Assembly: GCF_963576615.1 (NCBI RefSeq)
Contig: NC_088714.1
Location: forward strand, 27,586,558-27,650,557
Reading direction: 5' to 3'
Source of the DNA: Watersipora subatra
Lineage: Eukaryota; Bryozoa; Gymnolaemata; Cheilostomatida; Watersiporidae
Length of the DNA stretch: 64,000 nucleotides
Under the pieces are notes generated by a model. That model searched no databases and was not told the DNA's origin. It saw only the letters and a list, made by a program, of their open reading frames with translations. The number at the start of each line of letters is the position of its first letter. Positions within the stretch are counted from its first letter, which is position 1. Below are positions 12,201 through 22,493 of the stretch, piece by piece. The translations under genes and the position numbers were made by a program.

Positions 12201-15200
12201 CACTACACAACAGCTCATGAACACCCCTTTCTACTGTGTGGAACTCAATGAGACAGGTTTGGCTCTTTTTCACTGCACCAAGCTAAAAAAACATACCCTT
12301 TATTATAAAAACACTCTAGAGTGTCTGGCCACCAAAAAACACCCCTAAAACGTTCTTTTTTTTGTCGAGTCCTTGGGAATGAATAGAAGAGAGTGAACCC
12401 CCTGAGGCGGTGTCTGGGTTTTCAATTTTTTAATCAGATAGCCCACAGCAAACAGATCTAGATTTTCAATACAAACTGTTAAACTGCTTTCACAGCAACA
12501 ACTTATGAACCGTTCATTGAGGGCAATTATCCTTAAAGATGTGATTCCCTCAAAAAAAGTCGATTTCATGATATTAAGACAAATAAAAGGTTAAAACATC
12601 AGCTACTTAATGTCATTTTTGTCTTTGTACACTAATCCTGTTCAGAGATATTGTTGTGGAACGTGATCAACTGAGAGCTGAGCCTAGGGCTGAGCTAAGC
12701 CGAGCCGGGCTGTGCTCAGTCAGGCAGAATGACGAGGTCAGAGTTTAGCCAAGCCAAAATCAAGCCAAACCCAAGCCAAGCCAGAGCCATGCCGAGCCAA
12801 GACCGAGCTGAGCCGGGTCCAGCCAAGTAGAACGAAGGCGGAGCTTACTAGCTATACAAGCTCGAACATTTGTGTAGAAGAGCAGAGCAGTTCTGGGCCT
12901 GTTCATTGCCTGTTACTTGAGCATTCTTGTACAACTTATGAAATAAGCAAAAAATATATGTATAAACCCATGCGCCGAGTCTTGTACTAGTGGAGGAAAG
13001 TGAAGGTCGCACAAAACCTTTACAATATAAGCGTTTGAATGAGATCATTTTTTGAAACGTTTAGGGGCTTTATTCGTGGCGTGTATAGTGATACACGTGA
13101 AAAGAGTCCTTGAGTAATAAATAGAAGATCTCTTTTTCAGCCAATCATCAGCATGAAATTTGTTATATACATGTAGGTCATAATAAATGTTATCGCTCGT
13201 AAAACGAGTTGTCTGTGATCTCGAAGTTGGGGATTTTACTCAATTACTAGATCGGCATCGACAGTGCTATTTACTGAATTAATTGACATCGTTAATTTAC
13301 TGAATTACTCCATCGACACGTTTTACTGATAAACAACAGAAATGTAATAATGCTTCCAGTTCCCGCAAAGGGGACTCGAGAGTTTTCTAAGCATCAGGTG
13401 TGGAACGTTTGGGGCAGACAGCGTATGGTTAGAACTGACAGGCGTCAGCAGCGTTATGCTGCGGAAGAAGATAGGAGAATGGGGATAAATTTATCTTTAA
13501 CTTTACGTCTCTTATATATATACTGTTGTGTTTACATTCAGATTATATTTCCCTGTTTGAGACTATAATGTAACTTCCTGTGCACGCGTGCGTGACTCAG
13601 ATGCACAGTGAGTTCTTGCTACAAAATAAACGATGTTGATTGCTAAATTGATGGCTTCTTAATTAATCTATAGCATCTAGCGATATAATGGCTTAGATTG
13701 ATGAAAAAGTGTTAAATAAACTAAAGGTAATAATTTTAGTACTCATGAATACCCTTACTAATTAATAAAATTATAACTTTTTTGCTATCACCAATCATCG
13801 TTTCATAGTTTTTTTTCTCGTTTCACCTAGCTATAATAAAATTACACTAGCAATCTAACTCACAATTTGAAAGCTTTCAGTAGATACACGTTAGAACGAC
13901 ATATCTATGAATGACATATATTATACATTTGTTTTATTGGTTACAGAATGTTTATGTGGTGCCACCAGCAGAGCAGCTGTGCCAGTCTGGAAAATGCCAT
14001 AAATGGGAAAGAGAGACATGGATGTGTGCTGCAAAAACCATGATATGTTTTGTTCGAGTTTGCTGCAGTAGAGTAATTTGTCCTATCATATGAGCTGAAA
14101 CTATGTGAGTAGCCATGATTTGGATGGGTGTTTTTAATAAAAGATTTTTATGCCAAGATGAAAAATGTTTTGGCTTGTGAAAATAATTTATTTATTTACA
14201 ATTTATTATACAATTATTGTATAATAAAATGATATTTTGGAAGGTAATGCAAAACATGAATTGCAGAACAAATTGAATACATCATAGCCCCATTACCACC
14301 TGTGATGAAATCTCGTCTGATAGATGGATTTATGAAGTGTAACCAGTGCTGTATTGACGGATACTTTTGCATAGCTCGACTCAATTCCAACGGACCAAAT
14401 AATTACAACACAAAAAACTTTATGCTCTACGCTACTAAGTGAAAACAGGTGAGGTCACAAACCGCCAACCAGGTGCAAAAATAGCTTTATTAACTTTTTG
14501 CCAGAATTAGTGGGTTAATTGGTTTCAAAGAAATTGACGCTGTTTTGTGCTCAATATTTCGGTCAACTCAAGAAACCATTTGTTTTATACTTGAATCAAC
14601 TAATCAAATGTAACCAGAAGTTTTTTGCTACAAGTTGATACTAATAATGACTAGATAACGTTGACTAGACATGACTTTTTGAGGGATGCAGTTGGTTTTA
14701 CCATATATTCGAACATATTCTATTCAAAGACGTTGCTTGCTTATTTTATTTAGTAACTAGTTACCGGCATGGGTAGCAAGTGAGAACTTTGCTGATACAA
14801 TGGTCGCGATGAAATAAGTTAACGCGACAACCTAATTACGATAAACTGGCAGAATCGTAGTCGGTACTCAAAGGTTTAACCTAGACTAGACTTTTACAGA
14901 CGAAAGATAGAGACAGATTGTTCCACTATGTATATAATTTTGGGCAAGTCTAGGCTGATCTTTTTTTTTAGTGCTTTTAACACGATCAACTTTTTTCAAT
15001 TTTAATCTTCAAATATTTTGACAATAAGATCGTCTAAAAACACAAAAAACATCTCAAATGATAGAAAAAAATCAATACTTTCTGTTAAAATCAACTAAAA
15101 TTTGACGCAATTACATCTTTAATGTATTCAACATTCTTGAGTTTCAATCAAGTTGGTGTTTATAAGACTGATTATCAGAAACTAGACGGAATTTAAAATC

Positions 15201-18200
15201 AAATATTTCTGGTCACCTGGTGAAAGGCACGAAGCAAAGTAGTTTGTAAGAAATCAGCCAAAAAATGTAGAAATGCATAGAGTTTACACAGACTAACACA
15301 CACACACTCTAACACAAATTTACATGAGCGCACGCATACAACACATGCACACATGATGACTAAGTGGGATGTATTATTATCACAAAACTATCATAAAACC
15401 TCTAATTGAACGCCACCATTTATTTAAATGCCACCTCCAACTGACCGCCACCCTGAGAGAAAAGTTGACAAATAGACTGCCACTCTCCAATTAAAGGCCA
15501 CCTCCATTTGACCACCTCTTTGACCTTATTTAATCGTCACGGGCCCATAATATCAACTGATCAGTAGGAAAGTGTCCACAAAATCGTATTAATAATGAAT
15601 TGTTTTATATCAATAACAATTAATTCTCTCGTTGACCAATTCCAAAGCTTGTCATTTCTTTGTTAAAACTTTGAAAGCAACACCATAGAAATAAATACTA
15701 GCTGTCTCAGGCTAATAGTAGTTCCTCGATTAACGCGGTCCTAATATTTCGAAGGCCATGCATATGAAAATAGTTTGCAAGTTTTGGACCAAAGGTTATG
15801 TTTAGTGAGCAAACTTTTACGCGTTGCATTGGTGCTGAACGCAGCACATAAAAGTTTTGCTCTGTCAAAAAATGGTTTGGATGCTAATATCGGCTAGTTC
15901 AGCAGTGAAGAAGAGTTGAGGCCATAAGATATTGTGGAAGGTATTGGACAACTAGAAGATGTTCATTAGATCAAAAACAACAATCAGAACGCAGCTTCCC
16001 AAGCAAACGATGGAAATATTTGTTTTAAAAACGTTAATTTCGGTTTCTGCATGTAATATAAGTATGGCTCGTTTACGTCACTTGTTCATGAACAATTAAT
16101 GGTATCATTTGATAAATTATTATTGTACAACTTTTAAATATGCAGATTTCTAGCATGTTCTTTAATAGCATCTTTGCGGCTATCTTAACACAGCTTACAA
16201 TAAATCGATGCTCATAACTCCACTTCTATTGCATATTAAAAGCTATTTGTTTTGGCTGCAAACGTAGCAAACATATCAGTGAGTGCAACGAGCTTTTATT
16301 TAAAGGTTGACTTGCAACAATATTCACATTACAGTTATTTGGTATCAAAAGATTCACCATGTCTTACTCTGCAGTGTTGTAGGTGCAAAATATGTGAAAA
16401 TGTGATTACAAGCTCTTAAAAGCTCAAAAACGAACAGTTAATTGCCGCCATCACGAAACCGCTGTAGATGAGAATCTCTTTCCAAAACGGCTCAAATGGG
16501 ATGTAGTTGTACAAGATGGGTTCTGTTTACATTTTCACACAATTTCCTTCGTTGAAATATTTTCACAAATATACTTCATGCATTCAATAAAACTATGTCT
16601 ATTGTTCTTACGCATCCTATTTTATCGTCATTATAATGCTGTCACTTTCAGCACTGATATCTTATAACTTACCGTAAAAATTCGTTTAATTTTTTAGCCT
16701 TAGCTCAAAGGAGTACATATCATTGTCTGATAAAAATTACGAGCCTGTTGGTCACCTGTGATAATCGAAAAATGCTGCAGAAATTATTTGCGAAGTATGG
16801 GTCACATGATCAGATTATGACTAGACGATTAGACCAAGCTGAAACAAAATTGTAAAGTAGCGAGCATCTATATTTGATATAGGGTCTTCGGTAAAACCCG
16901 AAGTGTTTCTCATAAACTAGTGCTACGAGAAGTTTTATATTGAGCCTTTTATTGGCCTTTCAATTCACGTGAGAACATCACGTGACAAAACAATAAACAA
17001 ATGTGTAGAAACCTTTTCAAACACATCTATGAGTTTCGGTGGGGAATTCCATGTTTTTACTGGTGGCACGTTGCGTTGGCCCATTGCGCTAGCCCGTTGC
17101 TTTGGCTCGTTGCGTTGGCTCGTTGCATTGACCCGTTGCGTTATATCTTGAAATTCAAATAAGTCAGCCAACTTCAGAGTCAGTTAATTGAAAGCCTTAG
17201 TACTGGAAACAGTTAATTTACAAGCCTTAGTACTGGAAACAGTGTTTACTACAGAACAATGTTATTAAACAAAGGTTGTTAAAAGGAGACAAAGACTTCA
17301 CGGTAGTCTAAATATAACAAAGACTAGCAGTGAAACATTCCTTCTTTAAGCAACCCTAAGTAACTATAAGCGGGACGTAAAAGTCTCCACAGTGAAGTCT
17401 TTCCTAAAAGCAGGTAAAGAATAGCAAGCGAAGGCACGGCTACAGAATTATCTCAAGAGAAGACGATTGCTGTATGACCGCAACCCTGAGCACAAGCAAG
17501 CGAAGGCATGGCTACAGAATTATCTCAAAAGAAGACGATTGCTGTACGACCGCAACCCTGAGCATAAGCAAGTGAAGGCACGGCTACAGAATTATTTCAA
17601 GAGAAGACGATTGCTGTATGACCGCAACCCTGAGCACAAGCAAGCGAAGGCACGGCTACAGAATTATCTCAAGAGAAGACGATTGCTGTACGACAGCAAC
17701 CCTGAGCACAAGAAACAAAGGCACGGCTGCAGAAAACTTGGATCAACAAGGACCCAATCTGCAGCAACACCGCAAGCCTGAGTTCATAGCACAACAGCTA
17801 AGTAGCCGTTGGCAATATTCAGTAGCCATTTGCCAAAACACATTGCATATCTATATGCAATAACACTCTTGCCTGCTAAAATATAGCACTTTTACTTGAT
17901 CAATAGTAACAGATCACCAACTTATCAGATTGTATTAGTGCAATGATATAACTTGTTTGTGAACCTTGATGATACTTCATACCACAAACATAAAATAGTT
18001 GGGTTCACGTTGTTTTCGCTTCAAACCGTTTTAATTTTTAGTAGGATTTTATTCTACGTAAATGTGCATCATTTGAGTCTGTTTTTTTTTCAGTTATTGT
18101 AAGGTTGACTGTATCTGAAAGCGGCTGACACTTTGAATTGTTACGCAAAATCTAAAAACAAAAATATCTCTTGCGCTAGAAATTAACCGGTATTGGCTTA

Positions 18201-21200
18201 ACTCATTTTGGTGCTGCTTGTGTGTTTTGGCGCTGCGCCGAGATGGCTGATGCCGAGCTGAGCGAGGAAACGGTGGAGTCACAATACTGACGCCTCAGAC
18301 ATGAACAGCGAAGGTACACCTTTGCAGAATCAAGTTGAAACTGAAAAACTGAGCAGTTCGGATAGTGCTAGTAGTCATCAGCAAGCAAGTAATACTGACA
18401 ATAATGTAGATGTTGCTATAATTAGTGAAAGCACTGTTAGACGCTCTTCAAGATTGGCTGCATTAAAGAAGTCCAATGACGCTATGCAGCTAATGAACTT
18501 TATCGGCACAACAATTTTAGATCACCAGAATGTTATCGATATGGTTAGAAAAAACATTGACGGTGTTGATGTTAGCATTGAAACGTTACAAAATGATGTG
18601 ACAGAGCTAAATGAGCTTCGTAATCAATTTGATTCAATGTATGAGGATTTGCAAGTTGTTTCTGACAACAAAGTTGAAACAACTGTTACAGGCATGTACA
18701 CTGAGCATATCAGTGAGCTTCAAACAGTGGAGCAACACTTACAGCAAAAAGTAGAGCAATTGGAAGTTCAACAAGATGAAGAAAAAGAGCTGCAAGATGT
18801 AGAAGCAGCAATGCAAAAGATGAGGAAGCAGCTGGAGGAAAAAATGAGGTTGTACAACGAGAGAAAGCGAAGCAGGCAGAGATTAGCACCTATTTCAGCT
18901 CTTTCATTACAATCTCCACACAGTTCAGTTACCAGTACACCAACAAAGCCTGAGAATCACCTTACAACGGATATAACAGAAGGCATTACAAGAAAAAGAC
19001 TAGAGCCTGGCAATGCACGTTCACCACAACTTCCGCCTTCCACACAAATCATTTCTCGCAGGCCTGCAGTGCAGATCCATGACCTCACACTTCAACAGTT
19101 GCAATCAGATGAGCTCAGGTCGCATAGTCCAGACGACCTACCACAACCGAGGGAACCTAACCCGGGCAATGTAGATGACAAGTCAAAAACACATAATAAC
19201 CTTGAACCCATTCATCAGCTTGCACAATGCCTCGTCACAATGATGAAAAGCACTAAACGCACAGCTCTGGAACCCAGCATTTTCACCGGGAACCCACTAG
19301 AGTTTAATGACTGTAAGATTGATTTTGAAGGTTATATAGAAGCTGAAGGCCTTGTATGCAAAGAGCTGCTTAGGTATTTGAAAAAATAGGTGAGTGGAGA
19401 AGCTAAAGACTGCGTATCAGGCTATTTTACAATCAACTCGGAAGCTGCATATAAGGATGCCCGCAAGCAACTGAGAAGAAGATATGGCAAGAATAGCAGT
19501 ATAGCTCACAATCTGCGAACAAAGTTAGAAAATTGGCCAAACATTGGTGCGACAGATGGTAACCAGTTATGCAAGTATGCAGACTTCCTGTCACAAATCA
19601 AAGGTGTCATGATTTCAGTGCCAAAACTGAAAGCCCTCAACGACAGTGATGAGATAGAGAAAATAGCCAGAGTACTTCCACCATGGATAAAAACAAAATG
19701 GGTGAATCTTAGCAGACAGAGAGGAATGAGGATAGGGAAGCTGATTTTCATGATTATCACTTTTTCATAAATGAGCAGGCTGAGATCCAGAACACCCCCT
19801 TGATGGCAAATGATCGAGCCCCAGCCAAACCACCAGAGAACCGGCCAAAGTGGGAGGCACCCCGACAAAATATCAAAGTGGGAGGCACCCCAGAGTTACA
19901 GTAGACAGGCCCATTCAAAAATTGATCAGAATTATGAGCGAGAGTAAAAATTAGAAAATTTCATGCTTACAAATTGCTTTACGTATGTTACATTATATAT
20001 TACAATAGCCTTGATTTATCCTGATATTAATAATATACTATTTACTGGTTGTAAATTTTTGCAAATTTAAGTGGGAGTGTAGAAACCTTTTCAAACACAC
20101 CTAAGAGTTTCGGTGGTGAATTCCATGTTTTTACTGTTGGCCCGTTGCGTTGGCCTGTTGCGCTAGCCTGTTGCGATGGCTCGTTGCGTTGGCTCGTTGC
20201 GTTGACCCGTTGCGTTATATCTTGAAAATCAAATAAGTCAGTCGACTTCAGAGCCAGTTAATTGGAAGCCTTAGTACTGGAAACAGTTAATTTACAAGCC
20301 TTAGTATTGGAAACAGTGTTTACTACAGAACAATGTTATTAAACAAAGGTTGTTAAAAGGAGACAAAGACTTCACGGTAGTTTAAATATAACAAAGACTA
20401 GCAGTGAAACATTCCTTCTTTAAGCAACCCCAAGTAACTATAAGCGGGATGTAAAAGTCTCCACAAAATGTAATGACTACATCAGAGAAATAAACTGATT
20501 CCATTCTACGGTGGCTTTTCATTTTTGAGCCTTTAGTAGCTTGTAATCACATTTCCACATATTTTGCACCTACAACACAATAGAGTAAGACATGGTGAAT
20601 CTTTTGATACCAAATAACTGTAACGTGAATTTTGCTGCAAGTCAACCTTTAACAATGTTAAATATAAATATAAAATGAAAATAGGTTTTCAAATTTAGAA
20701 TAGAATAAAAGTTGAACATGCCAACAACTTGCAAGGAAAGACACAGGCTATAATACCATCGCAGGTCAATTGCAAGCAATAGATATCAACTGGCAGAGAT
20801 ATTTTTTGGTTTCTCGATGCACATTTGTTAAGAGGTCTTTGACAAGTTGGAGAGTAAGTTGCAGATTTATTGCATCCAAAAGGTTTAATATCGCTTCACC
20901 GAAAATAAAGAGCCAAATATAAGGGACATTCGCTTGGCCTGTAATAGGGCTAAATTTATCTTCCGAAAATCCTGACAAGCCATTTGAAAAATATACCTCA
21001 AGCCTCCATTTGAACGCCACCTCTGATTGATCGCCACTATAGAGGAAAGGTTGAAAAATAGAGTGCCTTGACGTTCAATTAGAGGTTTTACGCTAATTGC
21101 TCATAAACAGTATAATTAACTCACTGCTGTTAATCACACAACCCAGAAGAGAGAAGACAGTCACCACCAGGGCGCAAACAAGAATGGCACCTAAAAGAAA

Positions 21201-21921
21201 AATTTGTTAAAAATTATGGAAATGAAATCCAAATGGAAATGAAGTCAAAAAGCCTTAAAAAAAGAATTAAGGAAACTTACTAAACAAAACAGTATTAGCA
21301 GATTTTAGAAACATTTAAAACATGATAAAACAACAGTTACGTTGACAGAGAGTGAAAGCTAAACAACAATGATTCATGCGTACAGTGTTGGCATTATCAA
21401 GCAACCGGAAGCGGTGCATGACAAAAATGTGAGTTCACGCGCAAGCAAGCAGATGGTATAGTTATAAAGAGAAAGGCATTATTCCCAAACCTGCCCATAC
21501 ACCAGTGAAGCCATGCATAGCGGTAGTCAGACAGAACACTAGTACGCTATCACTGAAAATTGTTATTATTTTATCATGTTGTTATTTCCTATTAAAATCT
21601 GTTTTGTTGGGCATGAAGGTCAAATAATTTACTGAGTTGCCATGACAACCTTATTACAGTGATGACTCAGATGTTAAGAGGCCATTCAATGTGATCGTCA
21701 TCCTTTGTCAGTTATGCTTTAAGACATGGTATTAACGATATGAGCAAATCCGATCACAGGCTAAATTATAAGTCACGGAAGACTAATGTTGAAGAAATTA
21801 GTGCTAGTCTAATTACAAAACATGCTTATTGTTAATAAGCTACAAGCTTACAAATTCCAACTACAGTGATTTTAGTTCATATGATTACTAAAAATACACG
21901 TATATATATATATATATATAC

Positions 21922-21960
<39 letters not shown>

Positions 21961-22493
21961 GTGTATCTTTAGTAATCATATGAACTAAAATCACTGTAGT
22001 TGGAATTTGTAAGCTTGTAGCTTATTAACAATAAGTATGTTAATATATATCATATATATGTATAATATATATATATATATATAAATAGACTCGAACTTAA
22101 TCCTTCATATAGGTTTACACAATACGATAAACTTCGACTATAACAAATGCTGAGAATAGTTCATCAATGTTTGTTATAACTATGCTTGACTGTAAAACAT
22201 GCTGTCAACAAATACGAATGACACGACTTCAGTAGTGCTCTGAGCATGGGATGACAAACGTGATTAACTTACCGATTTATGTCTAAAACATAATTTTAGA
22301 GATAAAGCATACAACTGATACGCATAAATTGCCACACTTTTTAAATGCACGGTCAATAACATAAATCAAGACATTTACCGTATAAATTCTTAGATGTCGC
22401 GTGCTGGTCATTTTCTGAATCTTCTGAACATGCAAACAACGACATAAAACTAGCCAAAGGGGCTAGCACTAGAAGGATATGTTTGGGCATCAT
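3203..22493 (-). CDS. candidate LAT-like single-pass transmembrane adaptor (5-exon gene model)
   Basis: Not recognised as a named gene. Exons on the minus strand: 22503-22379 (CDS from 22493), 21190-21125, 7137-7030, 6510-5686, 3261-3203. The pieces join to 1173 nt, 390 residues plus stop, with no in-frame stop, and every junction is phase 1. Residues 1-21 look like a signal peptide, 22-39 are a short acidic ectodomain and 40-58 a transmembrane helix. Then come four cysteines (68, 71, 74, 77) and a Ser/Pro-rich tail with Tyr motifs YLNL (64), YVDM (92), YEYELAD (179-185), YEPV (231, 337), YTSL (246) and a Pro-rich RRMGPLPAPP segment. Established: YxxM and YxN motifs bind PI3K and Grb2 SH2 domains when phosphorylated, and LAT/PAG-type adaptors share this plan. 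Inference: a membrane docking scaffold. Further phase-1 exons and a 5' UTR exon may be missing. Confidence 0.62.
3949..4680. repeat. 37-bp minisatellite, about 20 copies
   Basis: Head-to-tail copies of a 37-base unit with core ATACCATGCTGTTACGTTC and AGATGAGACGTTATGTTA. Copies differ at a few recurrent positions (ACG/ATG, GAGAC/GAAAC, ACC/AAC). The array lies in the last intron of the adaptor-like gene. No spacer sequences alternate with the unit, so it is not CRISPR-like. Confidence 0.97.
5212..5242. repeat. short tandem repeat
   Basis: Just over two copies of the 15-base unit ACATGTACAGATATA, within intron 4 of the minus-strand gene. Confidence 0.6.
5686..6510 (-). CDS. adaptor-like gene, long cytoplasmic-tail exon
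   Basis: An 825-base exon (274 full codons plus split codons): acceptor TTTAGTTACAG (AG at 6512-6511), donor CACAAG|GTGAGA at 5685. The encoded sequence is rich in Ser, Pro and Gln and probably disordered. It holds two copies of a 36-residue unit containing LIVDL-SQTPR-DS-VYEPVAD (model residues about 205-240 and 311-346), plus DYEYELAD and GYTSLQNP. The ORF continues open on both sides into intron, so the splice sites rather than the ORF ends set the limits. Confidence 0.68.
6846..6928 (+). repeat. tRNA-like SINE head (candidate)
   Basis: About 80 bases resemble a tRNA: a box-A-like TGGCGGCTGAGTTGG, an anticodon-like CTTTGGA, and a box-B-like ACTTCGAATCC, correctly spaced. The T-stem does not pair and the anticodon stem is imperfect, so it is not a functional tRNA. 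A tRNA-derived SINE in an intron is the likeliest reading. Confidence 0.35.
7030..7137 (-). CDS. adaptor-like gene, Cys-cluster / YVDM exon
   Basis: A 108-base exon: acceptor TTACTTTTCAG (AG at 7139-7138), donor AAAG|GTAAGC at 7029. It encodes IGYLNLCNSCTTCDDC, a charged stretch, then NPNYVDMK. Both ends are phase 1. The cysteines could be palmitoylated or bind metal. YLNL and YVDM fit SH2-binding consensus motifs. A second donor-like GGTAAGTT lies at about 6998-7003, but extension to it would add an in-frame stop. Confidence 0.65.
8338..10627. mobile_element. TIR DNA transposon, copy A
   Basis: Begins TTTAAGATGTGATTACACTG and ends with the inverted form AATCACATCTTTAAA, a TIR of about 15 bases. 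It is collinear over about 2.1 kb with copy B (12532-15122). Only coding traces remain. A reading around 8830-8890 matches copy B's RQQRYAAEEDRRM, and one around 9330-9400 reads QLCQCRNCHARKRET. The second has a CxC-xx-CH spacing reminiscent of the P2X7 C-terminal-like Cys domain found in many invertebrate repeats (tentative). TTAA-like bases at the tips suggest, but do not prove, TTAA target choice. Confidence 0.7.
10642..11353. mobile_element. TIR element with TA target duplication
   Basis: The 33-base TIRs (CCGTAAGTCCTCTTGCTCAA at the left, its inverted partner at 11321-11353) differ at about 4 positions and end in GC-rich AAGCCGYGCGGCTT palindromes. TA flanks both sides (10640-10641 and 11354-11355), as in mariner-like elements. 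The 712-base interior has higher GC than its surroundings, contains a run of nine or more G near 11140, and has no recognisable transposase. Confidence 0.72.
11411..12417. mobile_element. TIR element, unclassified
   Basis: Inverted ends: GGAGGTTCACTCTTTTCTAT (about 11426-11445) pairs with GGGGGTTCACTCTCTTCTAT read on the minus strand (about 12386-12405), and similarity continues over about 45 bases. On the minus strand an acidic SYSSSDDDDATG reading (about 11690-11740) resembles the acidic N-termini of some transposases, but no catalytic domain is visible. Target duplication not resolved. Confidence 0.5.
12532..15122. mobile_element. TIR DNA transposon, copy B
   Basis: Second copy of the 8338-10627 element: left tip TTAAAGATGTGATTCC, right tip AATTACATCTTTAA. 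It differs from copy A by an insertion of about 370 bases (about 12650-13025) that includes an AGCC-rich array. Coding traces are slightly better kept: MLPVPAKGTREFSKHQ...RQQRYAAEEDRRM at 13350-13500 and EQLCQSGKCHKWERE...MCAAK at 13970-14045. Neither reading forms a complete gene. Confidence 0.7.
12664..12845. repeat. degenerate AGCC/GAGCC array
   Basis: Low-complexity series built on GAGCC, AAGCC and AGCCAAGCC motifs, present only in copy B of the TIR transposon and absent at the matching place in copy A. Confidence 0.7.
15123..15393. other. intronic spacer between transposons
   Basis: No gene seen. Contains a short CA-rich stretch (about 15296-15350). Confidence 0.5.
17004..17391 (+). repeat. 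BEL/Pao 5' LTR
   Basis: Same length as the 3' LTR, TG...CA termini. Contains a short internal array of about six CGTTGCGTTGGC-like units (about 17068-17143). Confidence 0.92.
17418..17722 (+). repeat. 72-bp tandem repeat in the BEL leader, about 4 copies
   Basis: Repeats of a 72-base unit containing GAAGGCACGGCTACAGAATT and CGATTGCTGTATGACCGCAA. Because 72 is divisible by 3, one frame stays open and reads a basic 24-residue repeat (LYDRNPEHKQAKARLQNYLK then RRRL). The array lies between the 5' LTR and gag; its open frame is more likely a by-product of unit length than a gene. Confidence 0.9.
18301..19905 (+). pseudogene. BEL/Pao gag (DUF1759-type), one stop and one frameshift
   Basis: The reading starts at ATG 18301. 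Residues about 45-180 include a long coiled coil (many Glu/Gln/Leu heptads). From about residue 325 the BEL/Pao gag core follows: LEPSIFTGNPLEFNDCK, then LKK-stop-VSGEAKD, then KLENWPNIGATDGNQL. An in-frame TAG at 19387-19389 replaces the Tyr expected in YVSGEAK. Near 19722 a frameshift moves the reading to EDREADFHDYHFFINEQAE...PAKPPENRPKWE, which ends near 19903. Gag of this family coats the particle and packages RNA. The core is well kept apart from these two lesions. Confidence 0.85.
20068..20077 (+). other. polypurine-tract-like sequence
   Basis: TTAAGTGGGAG immediately before the 3' LTR, where plus-strand priming occurs in LTR retrotransposons. Confidence 0.6.
20078..20465 (+). repeat. 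BEL/Pao 3' LTR
   Basis: 388 bases, aligned without gaps to the 5' LTR; followed directly by target duplication AAATG. Confidence 0.92.
21125..21190 (-). CDS. adaptor-like gene, transmembrane exon
   Basis: A 66-base exon: acceptor TTTTTCTTTTAG (AG at 21192-21191), donor GCA|GTGAGT at 21124. It encodes AILVCALVVTVFSLLGCVI, an ideal single membrane span, then NS. Both ends are phase 1: it completes a Gly codon with the previous exon and a Lys codon with the next. It sits 35 bases from the edge of the TIR element ending at 21090. Confidence 0.62.
21820..22040. repeat. long hairpin with (TA)n centre
   Basis: Arms of about 85 bases (21820-21905 and 21955-22040) are inverted copies with only about two mismatches; each includes TTCCAACTACAGTGATTTTA or its complement. 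The centre is almost pure TA. It lies in intron 1 of the adaptor-like gene. It is probably a fold-back/MITE element, or a palindrome created around an expanding TA tract. Confidence 0.85.

Larger units (their letters stand above)
17004..20465 (+). mobile_element. BEL/Pao LTR retrotransposon, pol deleted
   Basis: A 3462-base element bounded by two 388-base LTRs that start TGTAGAAACC and end TCTCCACA, flanked by a perfect 5-base target duplication AAATG (16999-17003 and 20466-20470). Between the LTRs are a tandem-repeat leader, a gag of the BEL/Pao type and a polypurine-like AAGTGGGAG just before the 3' LTR. Protease, RT, RNase H and integrase are absent: the sequence passes from the end of gag to the 3' LTR in under 200 bases. 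By eye the LTRs differ at about 20 of 388 positions. No tRNA primer site starting TGG is visible after the 5' LTR. Confidence 0.92.
15394..21090. mobile_element. TIR element split by a BEL/Pao insertion
   Basis: The left end TAAAACCTCTAATTGAACG and the right end (same sequence inverted, finishing at 21090) match over about 19 bases. Related CCACCTCYAATTGA motifs recur just inside both ends. TA at both tips suggests a TA target. Removing the nested BEL element leaves about 2.2 kb. A second inverted pair (about 16302-16435 against about 20534-20652) lies inside. A minus-strand reading at 20766-21020 (including YIWLFIFGEAILNLLDAI) may be a transposase remnant but is not recognised. Confidence 0.5.

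Noticed and set aside
17467..17781. Basic 104-codon repeat ORF as a host gene
   Set aside because: It lies inside the BEL leader and its openness follows from a 72-base repeat unit.
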